DNA of 64,000 nucleotides from assembly GCA_035765415.1 (NCBI GenBank), contig DASTXR010000133.1, positions 62,001 through 126,000 on the forward strand, written 5' to 3'. How positions within the stretch are numbered: position 1 is the stretch's first letter; each line of letters opens with the position of its first letter. The translations under genes were made by a program, and so were the position numbers. The notes under the pieces are model-generated. The model was given only the letters and a program-made list of their open reading frames with translations. It ran no database searches and was not told where the DNA came from. This document shows, piece by piece, positions 7,985 to 15,874 of the stretch. The stretch is from CADEED01 sp035765415. GTDB taxonomy: Bacteria > Pseudomonadota > Gammaproteobacteria > Steroidobacterales > Steroidobacteraceae.

Positions 7985-9091
7985 GTGCCCAATCTGGCTC
8001 ATGGCCTTCAAGCCGCCGACATCGACCGCCAAATCCAGCTGCTGATCCGCAATCTCGTGGAGATCAAGGACACCTCGGGCGAGTTCCTGCTGCGCCTGCC
8101 GGACGGCCGCGTCATCGACACCAAGGGCTGGAACGACTGGGAGTGGACTCACGGCGTCGGCCTGTACGGCATCTACAAGTACTACCAGATGACGCGCGAC
8201 GCGCGCTGCCGCGAGATCATGCTGAACTGGTTCCGCGACCGCTTCGCGGCCGGCACCCCCACCAAGAACATCAACACGGTCGCGCCCTTCCTCACGCTCG
8301 CCTACCTGTACGAAGAAAGCCCCGACAGCTCCTGGCTGCCCTATCTCGATGAATGGGCGGAGTGGCTCATGGACGGGCTGCCGCGCACCGAGGAAAACGG
8401 CTTCCAGCACATCGTCTTCAACTCCGAGAACCGCGAACAGCTCTGGGACGACACGCTGATGATGAGTGTCCTGCCGCTCGCCAAGATCGGCAAGTTGTTA
8501 GGCCGCCCGCAATACGTGGAAGAGGCGCGCCGGCAGTTCATGCTGCACATCAAGTACCTGGTCGATCGCAAGACCGGGCTGTGGTTCCACGGCTGGACCT
8601 TCGACGGCCGGCATCACTTCGCCAACGCGCTCTGGGCGCGCGGCAATTGCTGGGTGACCATCGCCATTCCGGAATTCATCGAGCTGCTCGACCTCGAGCC
8701 GGGCGACGCGTTGCGCGACTTCCTGCTCGAGACCCACCTGCAGCAGATCCGCACGCTGGTGAAATACCAGGACGCGGGCGGCCTGTGGCACACGCTCATC
8801 GACGACCCGAAGTCGTACCTGGAGGCAAGCGCCGCCGCGGGTTTCGCCTACGGAATCCTCAAGTCGGTGCGCAAGGGATACATCGACGCGAAATATGAAG
8901 AAGCCGGAGTTCGCGCCGTGAAGGCCGTGCTCGCCAACATCGACAAGTCGGGCGAGCTCAAGAACGTTTCGTTCGGCACGCCGGTGTTCAACGACCTGGA
9001 CGGCTACCGCAATATTCCGCTCACCTCGATGCCCTATGGCCAGGCCATGGCCATCCTCGCGCTCGGCGAATTCAAGCGCGCCTTCATCTAA
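7985..9091 (+). CDS. Unsaturated rhamnogalacturonyl hydrolase, GH105/GH88
   Basis: The product is 368 aa starting at a GTG (7985) with AGGAG 7 nt upstream. It has the (alpha/alpha)6-barrel landmarks of the YteR/YesR family: GWNDWEWTHGVGLYGIYKYY near the start, LWDDTLMMSVLPLAKIGKLL carrying the catalytic Asp, and FHGWTFDGRHHFANALWARG. It removes the 4,5-unsaturated galacturonate left at the non-reducing end after lyase cleavage of RG-I. There is no signal peptide, so it should act in the cytoplasm after import, presumably by the next gene's transporter. Confidence 0.92.
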   Translation: MPNLAHGLQAADIDRQIQLLIRNLVEIKDTSGEFLLRLPDGRVIDTKGWNDWEWTHGVGLYGIYKYYQMTRDARCREIMLNWFRDRFAAGTPTKNINTVAPFLTLAYLYEESPDSSWLPYLDEWAEWLMDGLPRTEENGFQHIVFNSENREQLWDDTLMMSVLPLAKIGKLLGRPQYVEEARRQFMLHIKYLVDRKTGLWFHGWTFDGRHHFANALWARGNCWVTIAIPEFIELLDLEPGDALRDFLLETHLQQIRTLVKYQDAGGLWHTLIDDPKSYLEASAAAGFAYGILKSVRKGYIDAKYEEAGVRAVKAVLANIDKSGELKNVSFGTPVFNDLDGYRNIPLTSMPYGQAMAILALGEFKRAFI

Positions 9092-9115
9092 CAACAACAC
9101 CCGCAGAAGGCTCCC

Positions 9116-10597
9116 ATGTCAGCACGCCAGGTCCGGTTCGGCCATTACCTCGCCTATGGCTCCAACGATTTTCTCGGCGCCGGCGCGATGTCGATCATCG
9201 GCATGTGGATACTGTTCTTCTACACGACGTTCTGCGGCCTCACCGCCGCCGAAGCCGGGATCATCTTCGTCGCCGCCCGCCTGCTCGATGCGTTCTTCTC
9301 ACCCATCATCGGCTACATCTCCGATCACTTTCACCACACGTGGTTCGGCAGGCGTTTCGGCCGGCGGCGATTCTTCATCCTGCTCGCGATCCCGCTGGTG
9401 CCGAGCTTCGCCCTCATGTGGGTGGAAGGCCAGACCTTCTGGTACTACCTGATCACCTACTGCTTCTTCGAGCTGGTGTACGCGATGGAAATCATCCCGT
9501 ACGAAACGCTGGCCGCGGAGATGTCGCCCGACTACAAGACCAAGGCGAAGTTCGCGGGTGCGCGCATCATCTGCGGACAGATCGCCAACATCGCGGCGTT
9601 GTGGCTTCCCGGCGTGATCATCGCGCAGCTCGGCGGCAAGGAGTCGGCGGACACCTTCCTCTATCTCGGCATCATATTCTCGGTGTTCTTCGTGTTCGTG
9701 GCGCTGGCGGTGTTCCTGTTCACCTGGGAACGGCCACGCGAGGAAATCGTCAGCATCGAAACCAGGCCTGCCCGGTCACCCTTCAGCAACCTGACCCAGC
9801 TCTACGAAGACCTCGCGGCCACCATGCGCATCCGCGCATTCCGGCTGCATCTCGGCATGTACCTCGGCGGCTACATCAGCCAGGACATCCTGAACGGCGT
9901 GTTCGCCTACTTCATCGCGTTCGCGCTGGCCGGCACCGTCGCCACGACGTCGACGATCACCACCGTGATGGCCTGCGCGCAGCTCGTGTCCGTGGGCGTC
10001 GCGATCTGGCTGTGCATCCGCATCCACGCGGCGCCGACCTACCGCATCGCCATCACGCTGTTCGCGGCGAGCGTGGCCGGCATGTTGCTGCTCTACGCCA
10101 CCGGCGTCATCGACCTCACGTGGCTGTTCGTCGCGGTGGTGGTCGCGGGCCTCGGTCGCGGCGCGCTCAACTACATCCCGTGGAGCGTGTACAACTACAT
10201 GCCCGACGTCGATGAAGTCGTCACCGGCCGGAGGCGCGAGGGCGCGTTCGCCGGCGTCATGACTTTCATCCGCAAGCTCATGCAATCGCTCGCCATCTTC
10301 GCCGTCAGCCAGATTCTCAACATGGCCGGCCTCATCCCCAAGTCGATGGCGCAGCCCGACTCCGTGATCAACGCGGTGCTGCTGATCATGGCGGTGGGAG
10401 TGATCGGCGTCATGGTGTTTGGCTTCTTCGTATCGCTGCGCTTCAGGCTCAACAGCACGACGCACGCGGTGCTCATGGAAGAAATCGACCGCTTCAAGGC
10501 CGGCGCGACCACACCGCCGACTCCCGAGAACCGCGCGATCGTCGAAGACCTCACTGGCTGGAAATACGAAGAGCTCTGGGGAAAAGGGAAAACATGA
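9116..10597 (+). CDS. GPH-family sugar:cation symporter (MFS)
   Basis: The product is 493 aa with about twelve transmembrane helices. The N-terminal half has the loop GYISDHFHHTWFGRRFGRRR between helices 2 and 3, characteristic of glycoside-pentoside-hexuronide transporters, and the proline-rich helix 4 region (YEMEIIPYETLAAEM-like) follows. Members import di- and oligosaccharides with protons or sodium. Its position between GH105 and the PL11 lyase suggests uptake of rhamnogalacturonan fragments, an inference from context. It overlaps the next gene by 4 nt. Confidence 0.88.
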   Translation: MSARQVRFGHYLAYGSNDFLGAGAMSIIGMWILFFYTTFCGLTAAEAGIIFVAARLLDAFFSPIIGYISDHFHHTWFGRRFGRRRFFILLAIPLVPSFALMWVEGQTFWYYLITYCFFELVYAMEIIPYETLAAEMSPDYKTKAKFAGARIICGQIANIAALWLPGVIIAQLGGKESADTFLYLGIIFSVFFVFVALAVFLFTWERPREEIVSIETRPARSPFSNLTQLYEDLAATMRIRAFRLHLGMYLGGYISQDILNGVFAYFIAFALAGTVATTSTITTVMACAQLVSVGVAIWLCIRIHAAPTYRIAITLFAASVAGMLLLYATGVIDLTWLFVAVVVAGLGRGALNYIPWSVYNYMPDVDEVVTGRRREGAFAGVMTFIRKLMQSLAIFAVSQILNMAGLIPKSMAQPDSVINAVLLIMAVGVIGVMVFGFFVSLRFRLNSTTHAVLMEEIDRFKAGATTPPTPENRAIVEDLTGWKYEELWGKGKT

Positions 10598-12603
10598 AAC
10601 TGCGGGCCTGGATTCCGCGCGTACTCGCGCTCACGTTGATTGCGTTGCCGGTCGGCGCGAAAGAGAAACTGCGTTACATGGAAAAGCTCGATCGCGGCCT
10701 CGTCGCGGTCCAGCAAACCGATGGCAAGGTGTTCCTCGGCTGGCGGCTGCTCGCGAGCGATCCGGACGGTGTGGCGTTCAACGTGTATCGCGAGACGGAG
10801 CGGCCCGCGGCTGCCGCCGGGCCGCAAGCAGGCGCAGTCCGCCTGAATGCGCAGCCGCTGACCGCAGGCACCTGGCTGCTCGACGCGAGCGCCCGCCTCG
10901 ATCGGGATACTCGCTACGTCGTGGCCGCCGTAATCGATGGCGTGGAACAGCCGCGCAGCGCGCCATATCACATCGCCGCCGGCGCGCCCGCACTGCCCTA
11001 TCATTCGATCGCGCTGCAGACTCCCGACGGCTACACGCCCAACGATGCCTCTGTCGGCGATCTCGACGGCGACGGGCAGTATGAAATCGTCCTGCACCAG
11101 ACGGGCGTCGCAAAGGACAACTCGCAGCCCGGCGTCACCGACGCGCCGATCTTCCAGGCCTACAGGCTCGACGGAACCCTGCTCTGGACCATCAATCTCG
11201 GGCACAACGTGCGCGAGGGCGCGCATTACACGCAGTTCCTGGTGTACGACTTCGACGGCGACGGGCGCGCGGAATTCGTCTGCAAGACGGCCGACGGCAC
11301 CACCGATGGCACGGGCGCTGTGCTCGGAGACGCCGGCGCCAACTGGCTCACGCCCGAATCCGCCGGCGAGAAACCCGGCGCGGTGACGGCGCCGCGCCGC
11401 GAGGGCACGAGCGCCGCCGGTTTCATCGTGAGCGGGCCGGAATATCTCACCGTGTTCGACGGCCTCTCCGGCAAGGCGCTCGCCAGCGAGACCTATCTAC
11501 CCCGGCGCCATCCGAAAACCGACAGCCCCACGCCCGAGCAGATGAAGGAGATCTGGGGCGATGGACACGGCAATCGCATCGACCGCTTCCTCGCGGCCGT
11601 TGCGTATCTCGACGGTGAGCACCCGAGCATCGTGATGGCGCGTGGCTACTACACGCGCGCCGTGCTCGCGGCCTGGGACTTCCGCCGCGATAAGCGCGGC
11701 GCGCAGCTGAAGAACCGCTGGGTGTTCGACAGCGACTCTTCCGAGAAGAACAAGGCGTATCGCGGCCAGGGCAATCACAACCTGTCGGTGGCTGATGTCG
11801 ATGGCGATGGCCGCGACGAGATCGTCTACGGCGCGGCGGTCATCGACGATGACGGCAAGGGCCTGTATTCCACGGGCTGGGGGCACGGCGATGCGCTGCA
11901 CGTCAGCGATCTCGACCCCGCCAATCCCGGCCTCGAAGTCTTCGACATCCAGGAGCGCTTCGGGCCCGAGGGCATGAGCCTGCGCGATGCGCGCACCGGC
12001 AGGCCTCTGTTCACCATTCCCTCGGTGAAGGCCGACGACAGTGGCGGCGACAAGGGCGAAGGCCCGGGTCGCGGCGTCGCCTTCAACATCGATCCGCGTT
12101 TTCCGGGCGCAGAAGCCTGGGCCGCGGGCGCCGGCATGAGCGGCATGTACGACGTGCATGGCAGGAAGTTCGTGGAAGGCCGGCCCGCCGGCCTATCCAC
12201 CAACTTCGCCATCTGGTGGGACGGCGACCTGCTTCGCGAGCTGCTCGACCAGAACACCATCAGCAAATGGAACTGGCAATCCCAGGCTGTCGAACCGCTG
12301 CTCGTCGCGCACTCGTGCACGTCCAACAATGGCACCAAGGCAACGCCGGCGCTCTCCGCGGATATCTGGGGCGACTGGCGCGAAGAAGTGATCTGGCGAA
12401 CACGCGACAACCGCGAGTTGCGCATCTACACCTCGACCATCCCGACGCCGCATCGGCTCGTGACGCTGATGCAGGATCCGCAATACCGGCTGGCCGTCGC
12501 GTGGCAGAACGTGGCGTACAACCAGCCGCCGCACCCCAGCTTCTACCTCGATGAAACGGCGCCGTTACCGAAGAAACCGGCGCTCCGCTTCACGCGCGAC
12601 TAG
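10594..12603 (+). CDS. Rhamnogalacturonan lyase, PL11 family
   Basis: The product is 669 aa with a signal peptide (MKLRAWIPRVLALTLIALPV). The N-terminal beta domain contains MEKLDRGLVAVQQ and FLGWRLL. An eight-bladed propeller follows, with repeated calcium-type motifs GDLDGDGQ, YDFDGDGR and ADVDGDGRDEIVYG. These are hallmarks of PL11 lyases such as YesW/YesX, which cleave the RG-I backbone by beta-elimination and so generate the GH105 substrate. The gene ends exactly on the stop of a convergent acetylesterase, the two stops sharing CTAG (12600-12603). Confidence 0.93.
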   Translation: MKLRAWIPRVLALTLIALPVGAKEKLRYMEKLDRGLVAVQQTDGKVFLGWRLLASDPDGVAFNVYRETERPAAAAGPQAGAVRLNAQPLTAGTWLLDASARLDRDTRYVVAAVIDGVEQPRSAPYHIAAGAPALPYHSIALQTPDGYTPNDASVGDLDGDGQYEIVLHQTGVAKDNSQPGVTDAPIFQAYRLDGTLLWTINLGHNVREGAHYTQFLVYDFDGDGRAEFVCKTADGTTDGTGAVLGDAGANWLTPESAGEKPGAVTAPRREGTSAAGFIVSGPEYLTVFDGLSGKALASETYLPRRHPKTDSPTPEQMKEIWGDGHGNRIDRFLAAVAYLDGEHPSIVMARGYYTRAVLAAWDFRRDKRGAQLKNRWVFDSDSSEKNKAYRGQGNHNLSVADVDGDGRDEIVYGAAVIDDDGKGLYSTGWGHGDALHVSDLDPANPGLEVFDIQERFGPEGMSLRDARTGRPLFTIPSVKADDSGGDKGEGPGRGVAFNIDPRFPGAEAWAAGAGMSGMYDVHGRKFVEGRPAGLSTNFAIWWDGDLLRELLDQNTISKWNWQSQAVEPLLVAHSCTSNNGTKATPALSADIWGDWREEVIWRTRDNRELRIYTSTIPTPHRLVTLMQDPQYRLAVAWQNVAYNQPPHPSFYLDETAPLPKKPALRFTRD

Positions 12604-13502
12604 AGGTCGGGGCAAACCGAATCTTCGGGCGGCCCGCGGTCGGCGCGAATGGCGCGGCCGCTCTTCGACAACTTCGCGTTCAACGGCAAACCCTTGATTG
12701 CGCGCAATCCCGCCACTGCATCCCGCGCATTGGCCTCGGCGCCCGTGATGTTGGTGTGCACCGTGTCGTCGATGAACTGCGCGGTGACCGCCTCCGCGCC
12801 TTCGCGCTGAAAGCGATCCGCGACCAGGCGCGTGAGATCGACGAACGCCGTTTTCTCATTCGTCGCGGTCTGCCAGGTCCAGAGCCGGTAACTGTCGGCG
12901 GCGCACGGTATGCGCCCGTCTTTCCAGTGATTGGTCTTCGTCAGCGTGAACAGGATGGGCGTCGCGCCCTTCGCGCGCGTGTCGGCGATCATCTTTCGCA
13001 GGTACCAGCCGAACGAGTAGACGGTTTCGTGCTTGCCGGTGATCACGTTGTCGATTTCTTCGGACTCGTTGCCGATCCCCGGAATCGTGCCGCGCGCGCG
13101 CAGCGGTTTCGTCGAACCCGCCGGCTCCTGGTTGAGCGCGCCCGAATCGTTGTGCCCGAACTGGATGATGACGAAATCGCCGGCGCGCACGTCGGCGAGC
13201 ATGCGGTCCCAGTGGCCTTCGGTGATGAAGGTGCGGCTGCTGCGCCCGCCGCGCGCCACGTCCACCACGCGCAGTTTCGATTCGTCGAAAAAAGGCTGCA
13301 GGACTGCGCCCCAGCCTTGCTGATTCCTGGGGTTCGGCTTGTAGAACGACGCGGTGGAATCGCCCGCGATGAACAGTTGGGGGACGGTATCGCCGGCGAC
13401 GGCGTTGCCAGCGAGCAGGAAGCCCGCAAACAGCGCAAGAACGCGCGAAACGCGAAAAATGGGGTGGCCGATGGGGCGCCGCCGTTCGTTCATATGCGTC
13501 AT
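12600..13502 (-). CDS. Secreted rhamnogalacturonan acetylesterase (SGNH/CE12)
   Basis: The product is 300 aa from the ATG at 13502; an ATG 9 nt further in is an alternative. A signal sequence (VSRVLALFAGFLLAGNAVA) follows a basic stretch. The catalytic domain has FIAGDSTASFY (nucleophile Ser), ARGGRSSRTFI (Gly block), IIQFGHNDSG (Asn block) and the terminal DTVHTNITG (Asp/His). It is close in kind to the first esterase of the locus but lacks the N-terminal extra domain. It is the only leftward gene of the pectin cluster. Its N-terminal codons (RRRPIGHPIF) contain a 20-bp sequence identical to the tRNA-His 3' end. Confidence 0.88.
   Translation of the reverse strand: MTHMNERRRPIGHPIFRVSRVLALFAGFLLAGNAVAGDTVPQLFIAGDSTASFYKPNPRNQQGWGAVLQPFFDESKLRVVDVARGGRSSRTFITEGHWDRMLADVRAGDFVIIQFGHNDSGALNQEPAGSTKPLRARGTIPGIGNESEEIDNVITGKHETVYSFGWYLRKMIADTRAKGATPILFTLTKTNHWKDGRIPCAADSYRLWTWQTATNEKTAFVDLTRLVADRFQREGAEAVTAQFIDDTVHTNITGAEANARDAVAGLRAIKGLPLNAKLSKSGRAIRADRGPPEDSVCPDL
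13456..13475. repeat. 20-bp copy of the tRNA-His 3' end (att-like)
   Basis: This 20-bp sequence is identical and in the same orientation to 15439-15458, which covers the last 16 nt of tRNA-His plus 4 nt beyond its CCA. Duplications of tRNA 3' ends are the usual mark of site-specific integration. No integrase lies between the copies. Confidence 0.5.
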
Positions 13503-13564
13503 CAGATTCCCGACTGTTCCGCGACGCGGCCAGTGTATCAAACGGCCTGATGCGCCAGTCCGGA

Positions 13565-14005
13565 CTATCGATGCAGCGTGGAGTCGGACTGCCGCGAATG
13601 AATCTCGAGCAGCAGCGGGATGAGCCGATCTATCTCGCGCATCTTGTCGAGGAAATAGTCGGCGCCCGCCTCGATGCACCGTTCGCGCACCGTCGGCAGG
13701 TCATAGTTTGTCAGGACGATGATCGAAGGTTTTGCGGCAGTAGTTGGCTGCATCTCTTCGGCGCGGGCTGCGCGAATGACACCGAGGCCGGTACCGGGTC
13801 GTAATTCCACATCGACGATGAGCGCGTCGTGCGGGACCGTTTTCATCTTTGCAATCGCTTCCGTCTCGCCGGCCGCATGGCCTGTCACCTGCATCTCGAC
13901 ATGCTGCGCCAGCATTCCGATGAGCCGATTGCGAAGCAATGGCGAATCTTCGATGACGAGAATTTTCAGCGGCGGCCTGGCAGCAGCTTGACTTGATTTC
14001 GACAT
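13565..14005 (-). CDS. Stand-alone response-regulator receiver protein
   Basis: The product is 146 aa from the ATG at 14005, chosen because AAAGGA lies upstream and the receiver fold starts soon after; the open frame extends further to 14140. Receiver residues are visible: VIEDSPL (acidic pocket), the phospho-acceptor Asp in LIVDVELRPG, Thr in IIVLTNYD and Lys in FLDKMRE. There is no output domain, so it may act by protein-protein contact like CheY. It is divergent from a PAS histidine kinase 285 nt away, its likely partner. Confidence 0.85.
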   Translation of the reverse strand: MSKSSQAAARPPLKILVIEDSPLLRNRLIGMLAQHVEMQVTGHAAGETEAIAKMKTVPHDALIVDVELRPGTGLGVIRAARAEEMQPTTAAKPSIIVLTNYDLPTVRERCIEAGADYFLDKMREIDRLIPLLLEIHSRQSDSTLHR

Positions 14006-14290
14006 GGCACCGGTCCTTTGCTCGAGGCTACCCTGCGGCAACTCCTCAACTACTAAGCGCAACTGCAGGAACATGTAAGCGAGTCGCTCGTCGCTGCGTC
14101 GGTCACGCGTCGTCACCGGTTTGTAAGTCGCATCCGACATTTACCTGACCCGAAAAAGCAGGGTTGCTCTCAGGTCGATGACTGTCGGGGCGTGCAGGGA
14201 ATCTCTAATGTTCGCTCGCGATCTCGCTACTCGTTTTTTCGCCCCGAGCATTTGCCAATGGAATTGGACGGGCCTCAACAGGAGTTGTGA

Positions 14291-15439
14291 ATGCCCGAGA
14301 CCAATCCATATCTTCCCGACCAGTTGCTGCTCTCGCTGGTCGAAAACGTCGAGGACTACGCGATCATCGTTCTGGATTTGAACGGGCTCGTCATCCGATG
14401 GAACACGGGTGCTGAAATGATCACCGGGTATGGAGCCGAGGATGTACTCGGCACTCACTTCTACAGACTCTTCACGCCCACGGATCTCGAGGCCGGGGTG
14501 CCTCAACAGGAATTGATGACGGCCGAGAAGGTCGGGCGTGCGGCCGATGAGCGATGGCACGTGAGAAAGGATGGTTCCCGCTTCTGGGCGCTTGGCCTGG
14601 TGGTGCCCGTGCGAAACGCGGACGGCAACCTGGTGGCGTTTGGAAAATTCCTGCGCGACAGAACCGACCTCAAGCAACTGCAGGAAATTCTCCAGCAGCA
14701 GAACACCAGCCTGAAGGCGATCGATGCAGGCAAGAATCACTTTCTCGCAACACTCGCGCACGAGCTTCGCAATCCGCTCGGCGCGATGGCCAACAGCGTC
14801 CATCTACTCAAACGCCACGGACAAGGAGACGAGCTGGTGCGCGGGGAGATTGCGCGACTGGAACGTCAGCTTCGGCAGGCAATGGGGTTGATCGAGGATC
14901 TCGCCGATCTGTCGCGCAGCTCGCGTGAAAACATCCGGCTGCTCAGGAAATCCATCGATCTCCGGCGGTCCGCAGCGCAAGCCGTGGACACCGTGCGAGG
15001 CATGATGGAGGAGCGCGGTCATCAACTGGATCTCCTGCTGCCGGAGACGCCGGTCATGATCGCAGGCGATGAAACGAGGCTTCAGCAGATCATTGGAAAT
15101 CTGCTGTCTAACGCGGCGCGTTATACGCCGCGGGGCGGGCGAGTCAGTCTCTCGCTGACCGCTGAAGGCTCAGAAGCGGTGATGAGGATCTCGGACAATG
15201 GCATTGGCATTCCCCCTCACCAGCTCGCCAGCATTTTCGATCTCTTCACGCAGGCACACGCCGACTACTCCGAATCGCAAGCGGGGCTGGGTATCGGGCT
15301 GACTCTGGCGCGCGAGCTCATCACGCTGCACGGTGGAACGATTCAGGCGTTGAGCGAGGGAGTCGGCAAGGGGAGCGAATTTACGGCGCGATTCCCGCTC
15401 GAGTCACAGGGCGGGCCGCAAAGACGGAGCGTTGGCTGA
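14291..15439 (+). CDS. Cytoplasmic PAS-domain hybrid-less histidine kinase
   Basis: The product is 382 aa without transmembrane segments. Residues about 10-135 form a PAS domain (GYGAEDVLGTHFYRLF, LVVPVRNADG), so a cytosolic ligand or cofactor is likely sensed. HisKA follows with the phospho-acceptor His in LATLAHELRNPLG. The ATPase domain has NLLSNAARYTPRGG (N box), DNGIGIP (G1) and GLGIGLTLARE (G2). CAGGAG precedes the ATG. The stop is 3 nt from the 3' end of tRNA-His, which is encoded on the other strand. Partner: probably the divergent receiver protein. Confidence 0.92.
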   Translation: MPETNPYLPDQLLLSLVENVEDYAIIVLDLNGLVIRWNTGAEMITGYGAEDVLGTHFYRLFTPTDLEAGVPQQELMTAEKVGRAADERWHVRKDGSRFWALGLVVPVRNADGNLVAFGKFLRDRTDLKQLQEILQQQNTSLKAIDAGKNHFLATLAHELRNPLGAMANSVHLLKRHGQGDELVRGEIARLERQLRQAMGLIEDLADLSRSSRENIRLLRKSIDLRRSAAQAVDTVRGMMEERGHQLDLLLPETPVMIAGDETRLQQIIGNLLSNAARYTPRGGRVSLSLTAEGSEAVMRISDNGIGIPPHQLASIFDLFTQAHADYSESQAGLGIGLTLARELITLHGGTIQALSEGVGKGSEFTARFPLESQGGPQRRSVG

Positions 15440-15458
15440 AAATGGGGTGGCCGATGGG
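15439..15458. repeat. tRNA-His 3' end copy of the 20-bp direct repeat
   Basis: Identical to 13456-13475. It spans the 3'-terminal segment of tRNA-His and the 4 nt beyond CCA, which also include the last base of the kinase stop codon. Confidence 0.5.
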
Positions 15459-15519
15459 ACTCGAACCCACGACAGCCGAGATCACAACCCGGGGCTCTAC
15501 CAACTGAGCTACGGCCACC
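15443..15519 (-). tRNA. tRNA-His (anticodon GTG)
   Basis: A 77-nt cloverleaf with the extra 5' G(-1) opposite discriminator C73, as typical of tRNA-His. The sequence starts GGTGGCCG and ends ATCGGCCACCCCA; the anticodon loop is TTGTGAT. Last of the three-tRNA operon. Confidence 0.97.
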
Positions 15520-15550
15520 ATCGTCAAAAAATCTCATCTGAACGTTCAGT

Positions 15551-15627
15551 TGGCGCGCCCGGCAGGAGTCGAACCTGCGACCACCGGCTTAGAAGGCCGG
15601 TGCTCTATCCAACTGAGCTACGGGCGC
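15551..15627 (-). tRNA. tRNA-Arg (anticodon TCT)
   Basis: A 77-nt cloverleaf with acceptor GCGCCCG, anticodon stem-loop CCGGC-CTTCTAA-GCCGG giving UCU, a T-arm with GGTTCGACTCC and an encoded CCA. It lies 31 nt after tRNA-His in coordinates, and between Pro and His in transcription order. Confidence 0.97.
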
Positions 15628-15671
15628 AGCCGGATCGGAAGCGTACCTCAACGCCCCTGGTCTTCATCGGT

Positions 15672-15748
15672 TGGTCGGGGCAGCAGGATTCGAACCTGCG
15701 ACCCTCTGCTCCCAAAGCAGATGCGCTACCAGACTGCGCCATGCCCCG
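15672..15748 (-). tRNA. tRNA-Pro (anticodon TGG)
   Basis: A 77-nt cloverleaf starting CGGGGCA, with anticodon stem-loop TCTGC-TTTGGGA-GCAGA giving UGG, a T-arm with GGTTCGAATCC and an encoded CCA. First gene of the Pro-Arg-His operon, resembling the E. coli argX-hisR-leuT-proM cluster in content. Confidence 0.97.
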
Positions 15749-15815
15749 CGCCCCGATCAATCTAATCAGACCTGAAGACCCCGCCGCAGGTCTTCCCGCG
15801 ACTACGGGGGCGCGA

Positions 15816-15844
15816 ATGATACGGAGGCCCTCCCGACCGGTCAA
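15816..15844 (-). promoter_or_regulatory. Sigma-70 promoter of the tRNA-Pro-Arg-His operon
   Basis: On the minus strand, TTGACC (15844-15839) is separated by exactly 17 nt from TATCAT (15821-15816). A GC-rich discriminator TCGCGCCCCCG follows at once. The -10 is about 67 nt upstream of tRNA-Pro. Confidence 0.8.
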
Positions 15845-15845
15845 T

Positions 15846-15868
15846 CAAAGCGGGCATGACGCCCGTGC
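15846..15868 (-). terminator. Possible weak terminator after cysS
   Basis: Just past the cysS stop the minus strand can form a CGGGC-GTCAT-GCCCG hairpin followed by CTTTGATT. The U-run is short, so this is a weak candidate, and it abuts the -35 of the tRNA promoter. Confidence 0.35.
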
Positions 15869-15874
15869 CCGGGG

